From the NCBI RefSeq assembly GCF_001611675.1, contig NZ_CP014766.1, positions 1,116,001 to 1,180,000 on the forward strand: a stretch of 64,000 nt of DNA. Direction: 5' to 3'. The notes beneath the pieces were generated by a model that saw nothing but the letters and a program-made list of their open reading frames with translations, did not search any database and was not told the DNA's origin. The DNA comes from Pontibacter akesuensis. Lineage in GTDB: Bacteria; Bacteroidota; Bacteroidia; Cytophagales; Hymenobacteraceae. Position 1 is the stretch's first letter. Every line of letters begins with the position of its first letter. Shown here one piece after another: positions 1 to 9,105 of this stretch. Both the position numbers and the translations under genes were made by a program.

Positions 1-488
1 TGGTGCCGGCTAAACTGAAGCAGTTGTACGAGGCCAAAGACTACGGCCGTTACGCTAACTCTAAAGGCGAGCTGGTAACCGACTTCATCACCAACAACGA
101 CATCACGGGCGGTAACTCCGGTTCTCCGGTGATCAACGGCAAAGGAGAATTGATCGGCCTGGCCTTTGACGGTAACTGGGAAGCCATGACGGGTGACCTG
201 GTTTACGATCCGGATTACAAGCGTTGCATCAACATGGACTCGCGCTACCTGCTGTTCCTCATCGACAAGTATGCAGGTGCGCAGAACCTGATCAACGAGA
301 TGACGATTGTGGACGGCAACAGCCCGGGAGCCGGTGACGCAGCCAAGGCTGAAGCCAAAACAACGCAGGCCGAACTGCTGAACGCGGTAGTTACCGAGGC
401 AGAGCAAAACCTGCAGAACGGCAAAAAAGAGTTTAAAGTAGAGAAGAAGAAAGGCGATGTGAAGGTAAAACTTCAGATTAAAGACTAA
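1..488 (+). CDS. S46 family dipeptidyl-peptidase, C-terminal part (DPP7-like)
   Basis: The 5' end lies outside the window; about 160 C-terminal residues are present. The fragment carries the S46 serine motif GGNSGSP (nucleophile is the first Ser, about residue 39 of the fragment), followed by [14 protein letters not shown] and the VDxRYVLFxIDK-like stretch ([13 protein letters not shown]). In S46 enzymes the residue after FD separates broad-specificity DPP7 (Gly) from acidic-specific DPP11 (Arg). Here it is Gly, so I infer DPP7-type removal of dipeptides in the periplasm. The last 50 residues form a Lys/Glu-rich tail. A strong terminator follows directly. Confidence 0.9.
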   Translation, partial: VPAKLKQLYEAKDYGRYANSKGELVTDFITNNDITGGNSGSPVINGKGELIGLAFDGNWEAMTGDLVYDPDYKRCINMDSRYLLFLIDKYAGAQNLINEMTIVDGNSPGAGDAAKAEAKTTQAELLNAVVTEAEQNLQNGKKEFKVEKKKGDVKVKLQIKD

Positions 489-511
489 GCAACCGCTTTT
501 CTAAAGTATAG

Positions 512-545
512 AAACAGGCGCTGGGGATATCTCCAGCGCCTGTTT
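512..545 (+). terminator. Intrinsic terminator after the S46 peptidase
   Basis: A 13-bp perfect stem (512-524 with 533-545) encloses an 8-nt loop and ends in a T-rich stretch. It lies 23 nt after the peptidase stop. The A-rich 5' side could also let it act on the opposite strand. Confidence 0.85.
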
Positions 546-697
546 TGCTTTTACCCAATTCATTCCCCTCCTTAGACAAGGAAGGACAGTTGGATACAAT
601 ACCGGCGGCCAGAATAGTATGCTTTATATTTCTGCTGCAGCCGCTATTACAGTTAGGCACTCGCAGGAGCAGCGAGGTCTTTAGAAGCAAATGGAGC

Positions 698-1675
698 CTA
701 CTTTACAATTCCAAACCGACGGTGCTTCGTATCCAGCACGATCACTTTGCCCAGAAACAGTGTGTTGCCCACCATTCCGGCCATACCCGAAAACTGCATC
801 AGCGTTCGCTGCATAAAGGTTGTTCCATCAATGTAGTGCACGTTTCGAAGCGGCAAGGCTGTTTGGCCAAAGTTGATGTTTTTGTCGGATGCAATACTGT
901 GCACGGTGAGTGTGTTACCCCAGGAGTTAACAGCAGTTATACTTTCAGCTGCTTTATTTTTAGCGAGTTCCAGCCAGGTTTCTCTATCTGTCAGCAGTTC
1001 AAACGCACTTGAGCCACTATCGAACAGCACCTGCGTTTCCTTTTGGTTGATGACGGCAGGTATAATTACTCTTCTTTCCTCAAAGGCAAGTGTCGTAAAT
1101 ACGGCTTCTGCGGCTATAGCAGTCGGTACTTCATCGCTAAATTGCATGAGCGCCTGCGGGTAGTTCAGCACCAGCACTTTTCTATCTATCACGTCAGCGC
1201 CGAGGGTACCGATGATGTCTATACTTGCCGTGTCTGCCCAGTTAATAGTTTCGTTGCCATAAGCCAGCACGTTGACTTCTTCGGCACGAATGTCCATGCT
1301 TCCCACCTTAAACCTAAAATCCTTCAGTACAGCGCCACTTTCAGTTTCCTGAATAGTTACACCTGAAGTCCGCTCGGCGATCGCTTTCAGCTTTCCTTTA
1401 TAAACCAGGGAATAGGGTGCTCCTAAATCGAACTGCATGTAAAAGATTTTAGAGCAGCCTGGCACAGTCACAGGCAGGAGCATGGCAGCATTTGGGCTAG
1501 CCTTGCCGTTTAGCGAATCTGCTTTCCAAATGAAAGGAACCTGGTACGCTCCCTCCGGAATTACCAGTTGGTTGAGCGGCGCTTTGAATGCGCGCTTGAA
1601 GTATAAATAACCTCCGGCGCTGCTAAGTATGAAGAGTGCTAAAAGGGAAAGGCAGACGTTTCTGAAGCGTTTCAT
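698..1675 (-). CDS. Secreted aspartyl protease-like (retropepsin-fold) protein
   Basis: I chose the ATG at 1675, which gives MKRFRNVCLSLLALF, an N-terminal membrane/signal segment of about 20 residues; the in-frame ATG at 1708 would add 11 charged residues before it. The roughly 325-residue protein has two lobes, each with an aspartyl-protease-like strand: FDLGAPYSLVY in the first half and LFDSGSSAFELL in the second. The second fits the D-[ST]-G catalytic signature, whereas the first has DLG. This suggests a two-lobed pepsin-like fold facing the periplasm, but activity is uncertain because one lobe lacks the canonical D-T/S-G. The gene is alone, transcribed towards the S46 peptidase. Confidence 0.6.
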   Translation of the reverse strand: MKRFRNVCLSLLALFILSSAGGYLYFKRAFKAPLNQLVIPEGAYQVPFIWKADSLNGKASPNAAMLLPVTVPGCSKIFYMQFDLGAPYSLVYKGKLKAIAERTSGVTIQETESGAVLKDFRFKVGSMDIRAEEVNVLAYGNETINWADTASIDIIGTLGADVIDRKVLVLNYPQALMQFSDEVPTAIAAEAVFTTLAFEERRVIIPAVINQKETQVLFDSGSSAFELLTDRETWLELAKNKAAESITAVNSWGNTLTVHSIASDKNINFGQTALPLRNVHYIDGTTFMQRTLMQFSGMAGMVGNTLFLGKVIVLDTKHRRFGIVK

Positions 1676-1821
1676 GTGTGTGCTACGGCGTTGATTTCGT
1701 TTTAGCAATGGTACACATTTGCGGGCAGGCTGCTTGTGCCGCGCTTACGCCACCTTTACGACATTCTTACGCCAAAGGCCTTTTGCAGGCGTTAAAGCAG
1801 CTTTTATACTTCACACGGCGT

Positions 1822-2445
1822 TTAAAAGATGTTCAGTCCGAAAGGGTAAACGTCTGTTCTTACTTTTTTCAGCTTAAGAGAGGCCGCAATAATGACGGGT
1901 GCGTTAAGCAGGTACATGATAAAGAACACGATCAGTATACCTGGCCCGGGTTTGGTTTTAAAGTAGTAGGCCAGCAGCAGTTGGAAGACCAGCATGAGCA
2001 GCAGGGACACATGCAGTGCCACTGTCCAGAGTAGCTGAAAGTTTATGATCTTCTTGCTGACGGCATCAATTTCCAGTTCACGCCGCTTCTTTCGCCAGAG
2101 CACAATCGGGATAATCAGGTTCAGGTACGGGAGCACCAGGTAACTCAAGGCAGAGAGGTTGATGAGTTGCAGGTACGCGGTAACGTCGTCCTGGGCTACA
2201 GCAGCTACGTGTATGTTAGTTTCTTCTGCCACAACTTCAGGCGGCTCCGTTGCAAACGCAGCAAAGTCCTCTACCGGCCTGCCTAAGGCTCCAGCAATGG
2301 CCTGCAAAGTGTACCCTCTGGGCACGCTGTCGCCCTTTTCTATGCGCTGGATGGTTCGTAGACTCACCTTCGCACGCTCTGCCAGCTCTTCCTGCGAAAA
2401 GCCTTTGCTTTTTCTGCCGGTTATAATCTTATCAGCTAAGGTCAC
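1822..2445 (-). CDS. XRE-family HTH regulator with C-terminal membrane domain
   Basis: Residues 1-62 form a canonical helix-turn-helix (GFSQEELAERAKVSLRTIQRIEKG). After a linker of about 40 residues, the C-terminal half contains four hydrophobic segments separated by short charged loops, resembling the DUF4870-type membrane domains often fused to XRE domains in Bacteroidota. The start codon is GTG; no in-frame ATG lies just upstream. A membrane-tethered DNA-binding regulator is inferred. Its target is unknown; it stands alone between two enzyme genes. Confidence 0.8.
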   Translation of the reverse strand: MTLADKIITGRKSKGFSQEELAERAKVSLRTIQRIEKGDSVPRGYTLQAIAGALGRPVEDFAAFATEPPEVVAEETNIHVAAVAQDDVTAYLQLINLSALSYLVLPYLNLIIPIVLWRKKRRELEIDAVSKKIINFQLLWTVALHVSLLLMLVFQLLLAYYFKTKPGPGILIVFFIMYLLNAPVIIAASLKLKKVRTDVYPFGLNIF

Positions 2446-2692
2446 AGCGTGCTTTTAAAGTTAAAGCAAGTATAAAACAGGTGCAATGTTAACCAATTCA
2501 GGGCTTAAAGTGAAATACCTATTGTTTACCGAAAAGCTTTGAAGCAACGAAACTTCGGACGCTAACTGAATCAGACGCTCGCAGGGGCTGCGTACGCTGC
2601 CAAGTCTTTAGACACAAGCCAAAGTCTTTCCTGTTGGCATTTCTGCACAATAATTGCTATCCTTGATGTCCTAACCACCCTCTTCCCCTTGC

Positions 2693-5026
2693 ATGAAATC
2701 ATCTACTGTACTATACCTGCTATCCAGTTTTTTCCTGCTGCTGCATGCCGGCTGCACCTTTGCACAGGAGCCAAAAGAAGCGGCTCCTGTTTCCATTATT
2801 CCGAAACCTCAGCACCTCACCCAAAAAAGCGGGCAGTTTATACTTAATAATGATACAAAAATTTATGTGCCAGCCGATAATGCCGAACTGCAAGGCATCG
2901 CCGAAAAGCTGGCTTCAAGTATAAAAACGGCCACAGCCGTGCAGCCACAGGTACTGCAAAAAAGAGCGCCTGCCAATTCAAAAAACAGCATCCAACTCAC
3001 CCTCACCTCCACCCCCGACACGCTTGGCAAGGAAGGATATACCTTGGAGGTATCTCCCGACAAAATCATGCTTGCTGCTAACCAGCCAAACGGTCTCTTT
3101 TGGGGCACGCAGACGCTGAAGCAACTTTTGCCGCCAGGTTCTAACACCGCGCCTGTAGCCATTCCGGCAGTGAGCATTGCCGACAAGCCCCGCTACGAAT
3201 GGCGCGGTATGCACCTGGATGTGGTGCGGCATTTCTTTCCGGTGGCGTTCGTAAAGGAGTACATCGATTACCTGGCCATGCACAAGCTGAACACCTTCCA
3301 TTGGCACCTGACCGACGACCAGGGTTGGCGTATTGAGATTAAAAAATACCCAAAACTAACCGAGGTAGGGGCCTGGCGCGACAGCACGCTCATCGGCCAT
3401 TACTGGGACCTGCCCCAGACTTACGACGACAAGCGTCACGGCGGCTTCTATACCCAGGAGCAAATAAAGGAAGTGGTGAAGTATGCGCAGGAGCGCTATA
3501 TTACCGTGGTGCCTGAGATTGAGATGCCGGGCCATGCGGTAGCCGCACTCGCTGCTTACCCTGAGCTTTCCTGCACCGGCGGCCCTTTCCATGTGGAGTC
3601 CAAGTGGGGCATTTTCAAAGACGTGTTCTGCGCCGGCAATGAGCAGACGTTCACCTTCCTCGAGAACGTGCTCACGGAGGTTATGGCGCTGTTCCCGAGC
3701 GAGTATATCCACATCGGGGGCGATGAAAGTCCAAAGGACCGCTGGAAGGAATGCCCTAAGTGCCAGCAGCGCATGGCGCAGGAAGGCCTGAAAGACGAGC
3801 ACGAACTGCAAAGCTATTTTGTGCAGCGCATGGAGAAATTTGTAAACGCCAGGGGCCGTCAGATCATCGGGTGGGATGAAATTCTGGAGGGTGGCCTGGC
3901 ACCGAATGCCACCGTTATGTCGTGGCGCGGCACCAAGGGCGGCATTGAAGCGGCCAGGCAAAAGCACAATGTGGTGATGACACCGGGCACGCACCTATAC
4001 TTCGACCATTACCAGGGCGACCGTGAACTCGAACCAACTGCCATTCACGGCTACAGCCCACTGTCGAAAGTTTATGCCTTTGAGCCCACGCCAGCAGAAC
4101 TCACCAAAGCCGAGCAAAAGTACATATTGGGCGCGCAAGCCAACGTGTGGACAGAATATATTCCGACGGAAGAGCATGTGCAGTATATGGTTTTCCCGCG
4201 CATCGCCGCCCTCTCGGAAGTACTGTGGACACCGGCAAAACGCAAGAACTGGGATGATTTTAAGCAGCGCATGCAGCAGCAGTACCAACGCTACGACGCC
4301 ATGGGCCTGAATTACGCCAAAAGCGCCTACCAGGTACGCCAGCAGTTAAAGTTAGACCCGAAGCGCAACACCGCCAAAGTAACGTTCGAGACAGACGCAG
4401 CCGGCACAGACATGTACTACACCGTAGACGGCTCCACACCGACGGCCAAATCTCAGAAGTATAACAAGCCGTTTGAAGTAGAAAAAGCCACTGTGATAAA
4501 AGCAGGTTCTTTTGTGGATGAAAAACTGGTAGGACAGGTTACTACAGAAGTATTCGACGCTACGAAAGCCCTAAACCAAAAGATAACCTTGAAAAACGCG
4601 CCGCACGCCAGCTTTGCGGCGCCCGCCATACTTGTAAACGGCCTCCACGGCACCACCGACCAATACGACGGCCAGTGGCTCGGCCTGCTCGGCACCGACC
4701 TGGAGGCGGTGATCGACCTGCAGCAGGTGCAGCCTGTCAGCAAGATCAGTAGCTCTTATTTCCAGCACATCGGCTACCGCGTGTTTCTGCCCACGCAGGT
4801 AACCTATGCGGTTTCGGAAGATGGCAGGAACTTCAGAACGGTGAAGGTGATCGAAAGTCCAAACCAGGAAGAGGGCATATTGCGCAAAGCCGTGGTAGCC
4901 GAAATCCCGGCCACCAAAGCACGCTACATCAAGGTAATCGCCCGCAATGTGGGAAAGAGTCCGGAGAAATATCCTTCTGCCGGACAGAAAGCCTGGCTCA
5001 TGGTGGATGAACTGACCGTGGAGTAA
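2693..5026 (+). CDS. Beta-N-acetylhexosaminidase, glycoside hydrolase family 20
   Basis: Exported enzyme removing terminal GlcNAc/GalNAc from glycans or chitin oligomers. It has a signal peptide ending near TFAQ (a lipobox at HAGC is poor). The GH20b-type N-terminal domain is followed by the TIM-barrel catalytic domain with WRGMHLDVVRHF, HWHLTDDQGWR and the catalytic Asp-Glu pair in HIGGDES (D344-E345). After the barrel come a chitobiase C-terminal-like domain (YYTVDGSTPT around residue 570) and an F5/8 type C-like carbohydrate-binding domain (residues about 640-775). The length of 777 aa is normal for Bacteroidota multidomain GH20 proteins. The gene is monocistronic, with a terminator directly downstream. 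Confidence 0.95.
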   Translation: MKSSTVLYLLSSFFLLLHAGCTFAQEPKEAAPVSIIPKPQHLTQKSGQFILNNDTKIYVPADNAELQGIAEKLASSIKTATAVQPQVLQKRAPANSKNSIQLTLTSTPDTLGKEGYTLEVSPDKIMLAANQPNGLFWGTQTLKQLLPPGSNTAPVAIPAVSIADKPRYEWRGMHLDVVRHFFPVAFVKEYIDYLAMHKLNTFHWHLTDDQGWRIEIKKYPKLTEVGAWRDSTLIGHYWDLPQTYDDKRHGGFYTQEQIKEVVKYAQERYITVVPEIEMPGHAVAALAAYPELSCTGGPFHVESKWGIFKDVFCAGNEQTFTFLENVLTEVMALFPSEYIHIGGDESPKDRWKECPKCQQRMAQEGLKDEHELQSYFVQRMEKFVNARGRQIIGWDEILEGGLAPNATVMSWRGTKGGIEAARQKHNVVMTPGTHLYFDHYQGDRELEPTAIHGYSPLSKVYAFEPTPAELTKAEQKYILGAQANVWTEYIPTEEHVQYMVFPRIAALSEVLWTPAKRKNWDDFKQRMQQQYQRYDAMGLNYAKSAYQVRQQLKLDPKRNTAKVTFETDAAGTDMYYTVDGSTPTAKSQKYNKPFEVEKATVIKAGSFVDEKLVGQVTTEVFDATKALNQKITLKNAPHASFAAPAILVNGLHGTTDQYDGQWLGLLGTDLEAVIDLQQVQPVSKISSSYFQHIGYRVFLPTQVTYAVSEDGRNFRTVKVIESPNQEEGILRKAVVAEIPATKARYIKVIARNVGKSPEKYPSAGQKAWLMVDELTVE

Positions 5027-5053
5027 CCTACAAGTGTAACTACGAGACTTCAG

Positions 5054-5084
5054 GGGCTGCGCGAGGTGCAGCCCTTCTTTTTAC
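5054..5084 (+). terminator. Intrinsic terminator after the GH20 gene
   Basis: A 7-bp GC-rich stem (5054-5060 with 5068-5074) is followed by a T-rich tract. It lies about 27 nt after the hexosaminidase stop. Confidence 0.7.
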
Positions 5085-5244
5085 ACCCGCTACCCCATTT
5101 TTTTTAAAAGCTGTATAGTTACAGACGGGCACAACCACCGAATAGCAAAATAAAATATCATTATAGCTATACTTTCGTAGAAGCAAAAACTGCCTGTGCC
5201 TTACAGCTTTGCCATAGGCATACAGGTACAGTTGCTTTTCTTCT

Positions 5245-6066
5245 ATGCAGACAAACTACGCATTTATACTTCTGCTAATGCTTTTTTGTACCAGCCAGGT
5301 GCAGGCGCAGCAACTGTGCAATTTCGGGGCGCGGGCAGCAGGTATGGGCGGGGCAGCGGTAACGCTTCAGGATGTGTGGGCATTGGGCAACAACCCCGCC
5401 GGAATGGCTTTTCTGGAGCACCCAACTGCTGGGGTGTATGTCGAAAACAGGTTTGGCGAAAGCGCCTTTACCACGGTGGCCTTGCAGGCTGTTTACCCCA
5501 CGCAGCAGTACGGCACCTACGGCCTTAGCTTCAGCAGGTTTGGAGATGCGCTTTTCAACCAGCAACATGCCGGATTTGGAGTGGCCCACAAGCTTGGTCA
5601 GTTCAGTTTGGGGGCCAAGGCCGATGTTTGGCAAGTGGCTGTTGAAGGTTATGGCAGTCAGAAAGCGGTGGCGATTTCGGTGGGTGGAATGGGTGAGATT
5701 ATACCGGACTTATACTTCGGGGCCTTCGCCTATAACCTGAACCAGGCCAAGCTAGCCTCTTTTGAAGACGAGCGCCTGCCTACCATCATGAAAGCCGGCC
5801 TCTCCTACCGCCCGACTGCCAGGCTCATGCTTGCGGCAGAAACAGAGAAAAACATAGATCATAAAGCTGACTTCAAAGCGGGTGTCGCCTATGAGCTGCT
5901 GAAGGAGAAATTCATACTTCGCACCGGTATCAGCACGCTTACCAGCAGCCTCACGTTTGGCGCCGGCTTTCGGGCAAGGCAGCTGCAGGTAGATTACGCC
6001 TTCGGCTCCACTACCCCTATCGGCATTAGCCACCACCTCTCCGTTTCCTACTCGCTCCAGCGCTGA
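5245..6066 (+). CDS. PorV/PorQ-like outer-membrane beta-barrel protein
   Basis: A 273-residue protein with a signal peptide cleaved after QVQAQ. The start of the mature chain, NFGARAAGMGGAAVTLQDVWALGNNPAGMAFL, is the signature of the PorV/PorQ/UPF0164 group (FadL-like barrels, some serving the type IX secretion system). The remainder alternates short amphipathic strands and ends in YSLQR, typical of barrel closure. No other T9SS gene is nearby, so a secretion role is not supported by context; a general outer-membrane role is safer. Its 3' end overlaps the antiporter remnant on the other strand by 19 bp. Confidence 0.75.
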   Translation: MQTNYAFILLLMLFCTSQVQAQQLCNFGARAAGMGGAAVTLQDVWALGNNPAGMAFLEHPTAGVYVENRFGESAFTTVALQAVYPTQQYGTYGLSFSRFGDALFNQQHAGFGVAHKLGQFSLGAKADVWQVAVEGYGSQKAVAISVGGMGEIIPDLYFGAFAYNLNQAKLASFEDERLPTIMKAGLSYRPTARLMLAAETEKNIDHKADFKAGVAYELLKEKFILRTGISTLTSSLTFGAGFRARQLQVDYAFGSTTPIGISHHLSVSYSLQR

Positions 6067-6266
6067 TGCTGGCTCTTTAGCGGTTCAGGAGCTGCAGCTA
6101 CTTTTGCTGAAACCTGCTTTATAAACGGCTCAAGGATTAGCCCCTGCACCACCAGCGACAGCAGCAGCAAACCAATGGGGTTCGGTAGCTTTGTGTATTT
6201 TTTGTTGATGTATGCAAAGAAGGCAGAAATGACAAGTATAACCGCGAGAAGGTGAAGTAGCCCCAT
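6048..6266 (-). pseudogene. N-terminal remnant of a CPA1-type Na+/H+ antiporter
   Basis: The 72-residue frame begins MGLLHLLAVILVISAFFAYI and continues with KKYTKLPNPIGLLLLSLV, which matches the first two membrane segments of Bacteroidota CPA1 cation:proton antiporters (AYINxRFLKLPxTIG pattern). Full-length members have about 400 or more residues, but this frame stops after a short unrelated-looking tail and runs into the 3' end of the convergent PorV-like gene. I infer a deletion that removed the rest of the antiporter. A genuine small membrane protein cannot be excluded. Confidence 0.5.
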
Positions 6267-6339
6267 AAGAAGATTAAATTGAACTTTAAAGGTTAGTTTA
6301 AGTATGAAAATACCTTGATGTCACTATTCTCCTGCTTGT

Positions 6340-8427
6340 ATGGTACGTAGGTTTCTCTTGAGTTGGTTTGCGTGGATAACTTTGCTGCCACTATTGGCAC
6401 AGGACTTTCCGCGACAGCCCATCGACCTGGACCTGCTGGTGCAGGAGCTGTTCGCTGAGCAGGACGATGAAAACGTGTCCTACGAAGACCTGTACGAAAC
6501 GCTGTTTCAGTACTACCAGCGCCCCATCGACCTCAACCGCACCACACCCGAAGAACTGGCGTCACTATACCTGCTCTCCCGCCCGCAGATTGTCTCATTC
6601 TTTACCTACCTGCAGGAGAACGGCGACTTGCTAAGCATCTACGAGCTGCAGGCCATTCCCGGCTTCGACAGGCTCACTATTAACCAGTTGCTGCCGTTTG
6701 TCCGGGTGGCAGATGCCGAGTTACAGGCGGATACTCGGCCGCTGTGGCAGCGGGTGGTGGGCGAAGACAACAACGCACTGATCCTGCGGTACGAGCGCAC
6801 GCTGCAACAGCGCAGAGGCTACACCCCCATCGACACCAGTCGCTCCAGGACGCGCTACCTCGGCTCCCCTGATAAACTGTACCTGCGCTACCGCATCAGC
6901 CACGCCCGCGACTACAGCTTTGGCCTGACAGCCGAGAAAGACGCCGGTGAGGCTTTTACCTGGAGCCCTGGTACCCGCCGCTATGGCTTCGACTATTATA
7001 CGATGCACCTGCAGCTCTACAACAAGGGCCGCTTTAAAACGATTGCCCTGGGTGATTACCAGCTGCAGATCGGGCAGGGCCTGCTGCTCTCTTCGGGCTA
7101 CAGCGTGGGCAAGGGCAGCGAAACTATTACGACTGTCAGCAGGCCTAACCTCGGCATCCGTCCCTACAACTCAGTGCTGGAGTATGCCTTTCTGCGTGGC
7201 GGGGCAGTGACGTACGATGCGGGCAAGATAGACATCACCGGCTTCTACTCAAACAAACGTGTAGACGCTAGCCTGCGGTCTCAGCTGGACACCCTGCTTG
7301 CTGATGAGCAATTTTTCAGCGGCGTGCAAACTACCGGCTTTCACCGCACACCCACCGAGTTGGCGAACAAAGGCCAGGTGCGGGAGCAGGTGTACGGGAC
7401 CAGTGCGCAGTACCAATCGGTAGATAAAACACTGCAGGTAGGCGTTACGGCGCTTGCCACCCACTACAGTTCCCGAATTCAAAAAGCAGGCGCTCCCTAC
7501 CAGCGCTTCGAGTTTAGCGGCACCGACAATTATAACCTTGGCGCGAACTACAGCTACACCTGGCAGAACTACTACGTGTTCGGGGAGACGGCGCTGAGCA
7601 AAAGCGGCGGCATCGGGAGCGTGAACGGACTGATCGCAAATCTATCGAACAAGGTGGAAATGTCGCTGCTGTACCGCTATTATGCCCGTAATTTTCATTC
7701 CTTTTACGGCGGTGCCTTTGGCGAAAGCACGCGCAACATAAACGAGCAGGGCTTCTATACCGGCATCAAAATAAAGCCAATGCCCAAGTGGGAAATTACC
7801 GCCTACTACGACAGGTTCTCGTTTCCGTGGCTTCGTTACCTGGTGGATGCCCCTTCGCGTGGAGATGAATACCTGGTGCGCCTATACTTCAAACCTAACC
7901 GCCAAAGTAGCCTGTACGCCCAGGTGCGGCACGAAAGCAAAGGCCGAAACATGGCTGCAAACACCACGCCTGTGGACTTTGTGGCGCAGGCCGAGCGGCG
8001 TAATTACCTGCTATACTTCGAGACCTCGCCCACCAAAACGCTCAACCTGAAATCGCGGGTGCAGTTCAGTACCTATGCGCAGGAGTCACCGCAGCAAACG
8101 GGCTACCTCATCGCGCAGGACATCAACTTAACCTTTGACAAAGTACGCCTCAGCACCCGCTACGCTATTTTCGACACCGACAGCTACAACACCCGCCAAT
8201 ACGCCTATGAGCGCGATGTGCTGTACGCTTTCTCCATACCGGCTTTCAGCGGCAAGGGCACGCGCCTCTACGCCCTGCTGCAGTTGCGCCCTACGCGCCA
8301 TTTGGATGTATGGGTAAAGTATGGCATCACCCATTACCGCAACCAGGATACCATTGGGTCAGGGTTGGATTTGATAACAGGCCCCAGAAGATCGGATGTG
8401 AAGGTGCAGGCGCGGTATCAGTTCTGA
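6340..8427 (+). CDS. Helix-hairpin-helix outer-membrane protein
   Basis: A 695-residue protein with a signal peptide (cleavage after LLAQ). Residues about 50-115 hold two ComEA-like helix-hairpin-helix units (RPIDLNRTTPEELASLYLL and ELQAIPGFDRLTINQLLPF). The remaining 550 residues are rich in alternating aromatic/polar strands (YLRYRIS, YYTMHLQLYNKGRFKT, VQARYQF at the C-terminus), pointing to a large outer-membrane beta-barrel. This architecture recurs in Bacteroidota without an assigned function. HhH motifs bind DNA in ComEA, so a DNA-related surface role is possible but unproven. It stands alone. Confidence 0.75.
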   Translation: MVRRFLLSWFAWITLLPLLAQDFPRQPIDLDLLVQELFAEQDDENVSYEDLYETLFQYYQRPIDLNRTTPEELASLYLLSRPQIVSFFTYLQENGDLLSIYELQAIPGFDRLTINQLLPFVRVADAELQADTRPLWQRVVGEDNNALILRYERTLQQRRGYTPIDTSRSRTRYLGSPDKLYLRYRISHARDYSFGLTAEKDAGEAFTWSPGTRRYGFDYYTMHLQLYNKGRFKTIALGDYQLQIGQGLLLSSGYSVGKGSETITTVSRPNLGIRPYNSVLEYAFLRGGAVTYDAGKIDITGFYSNKRVDASLRSQLDTLLADEQFFSGVQTTGFHRTPTELANKGQVREQVYGTSAQYQSVDKTLQVGVTALATHYSSRIQKAGAPYQRFEFSGTDNYNLGANYSYTWQNYYVFGETALSKSGGIGSVNGLIANLSNKVEMSLLYRYYARNFHSFYGGAFGESTRNINEQGFYTGIKIKPMPKWEITAYYDRFSFPWLRYLVDAPSRGDEYLVRLYFKPNRQSSLYAQVRHESKGRNMAANTTPVDFVAQAERRNYLLYFETSPTKTLNLKSRVQFSTYAQESPQQTGYLIAQDINLTFDKVRLSTRYAIFDTDSYNTRQYAYERDVLYAFSIPAFSGKGTRLYALLQLRPTRHLDVWVKYGITHYRNQDTIGSGLDLITGPRRSDVKVQARYQF

Positions 8428-8445
8428 TTATAGTTTGTCCAAGCG

Positions 8446-8481
8446 TTTCGTAGGGACAGGTCGCGACCCGGCCCTACGAAA
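8446..8481. repeat. Palindromic repeat element overlapping the sigZ stop
   Basis: TTTCGTAGGG (8446-8455) and CCCTACGAAA (8472-8481) form a 10-bp perfect inverted repeat; the centre contains a second palindrome, GGTCGCGACC. From memory, similar elements with a TAGGGACAGGTCGCGACC core are dispersed in other Bacteroidota genomes. The right arm supplies the stop codon and the last codons of the SigZ-like gene. Only this copy occurs in the window. Confidence 0.6.
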
Positions 8482-9103
8482 TTCCACCTTCGGAGGAAGG
8501 AGAAGTTATTACTGCCTTGCAACTGTCTTTCACAGCTGCGCTCAGTACCTGCCCCTGGTGGCCAAACTCTAAATGGCAGCACTCCAGGAACAGCTGCTTA
8601 AGCTTTTCACGGCCACGTTGCACCCGGGATTTCGCTCCTGAATAAGAGATACCCAGCCGTGCCGCCACCTCTTTCTGGCTCATTCCTTCGAGTTCACTTA
8701 GGCGCAAGGCTTCGGCGTATTCGATTGGAAGAAGGTTTATCAACGGCTCCACCAGCGCCTCCACGTCCTGCCGTGCTTTTTCGGGCAGTTCCTCTGGCTC
8801 GTGCATTTCTACTTCAGGGTTTAAGGATTGCCTGCGGGCAGTACTCCTGTAAAAATCTAGTACAGTGTTTCGCGTCACCTGATAAAGCCACGCTTTCAGG
8901 TTGTTTACTTCCTCCAACTGTTCACAGTTCTTGTAAAGCTTCAGGTAGAGTTGCTGCAGAATGTCATCGGCCTCGGCTTTGTCTTTTACCCGTTTCTGCA
9001 CAAAGCCTTTCAGTTGGGCCTCATACTCCAGGAAAACAGGGGCCACAGCCGCGCAACTGTCATCCGGCTTGCTGACGATAGGACTGGTACAGCACTTTTC
9101 CAT
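8474..9103 (-). CDS. sigZ: ECF RNA polymerase sigma factor, SigZ-like, cysteine-rich ends
   Basis: Sigma-70 region 2 is seen at residues about 25-90 (AEADDILQQLYLKLYKN, LKAWLYQVTRNTVLDFYR) and region 4 at about 118-175 (LPIEYAEALRLSELEGMSQKEVAARLGISYSGAKSRVQRGREKL). Cysteines sit at both ends: C4-C5 and C17, then C175-C176-H177 and C195 after region 4. No anti-sigma gene is adjacent, so direct metal or metalloid sensing, as in sigma factors with cysteine-rich C-terminal domains, is a reasonable inference. It starts 2 nt after the arsN-like gene and is probably cotranscribed with it. The last residues are encoded within a repeat element. Confidence 0.85.
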   Translation of the reverse strand: MEKCCTSPIVSKPDDSCAAVAPVFLEYEAQLKGFVQKRVKDKAEADDILQQLYLKLYKNCEQLEEVNNLKAWLYQVTRNTVLDFYRSTARRQSLNPEVEMHEPEELPEKARQDVEALVEPLINLLPIEYAEALRLSELEGMSQKEVAARLGISYSGAKSRVQRGREKLKQLFLECCHLEFGHQGQVLSAAVKDSCKAVITSPSSEGGIS

Positions 9104-9105
9104 AC

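Noticed and set aside
650..2616. Similar short stretches (CTCGCAGG...GTCTTTAGA) at 655-685 and 2576-2612
   Set aside because: The similarity is interrupted and may be chance; two weak copies are not enough to call a repeat family.
2693..2770. Lipobox in the GH20 signal peptide (HAGC)
   Set aside because: The -3 position is His and a normal signal-peptidase site (FAQ) follows; a plain signal peptide is more likely.
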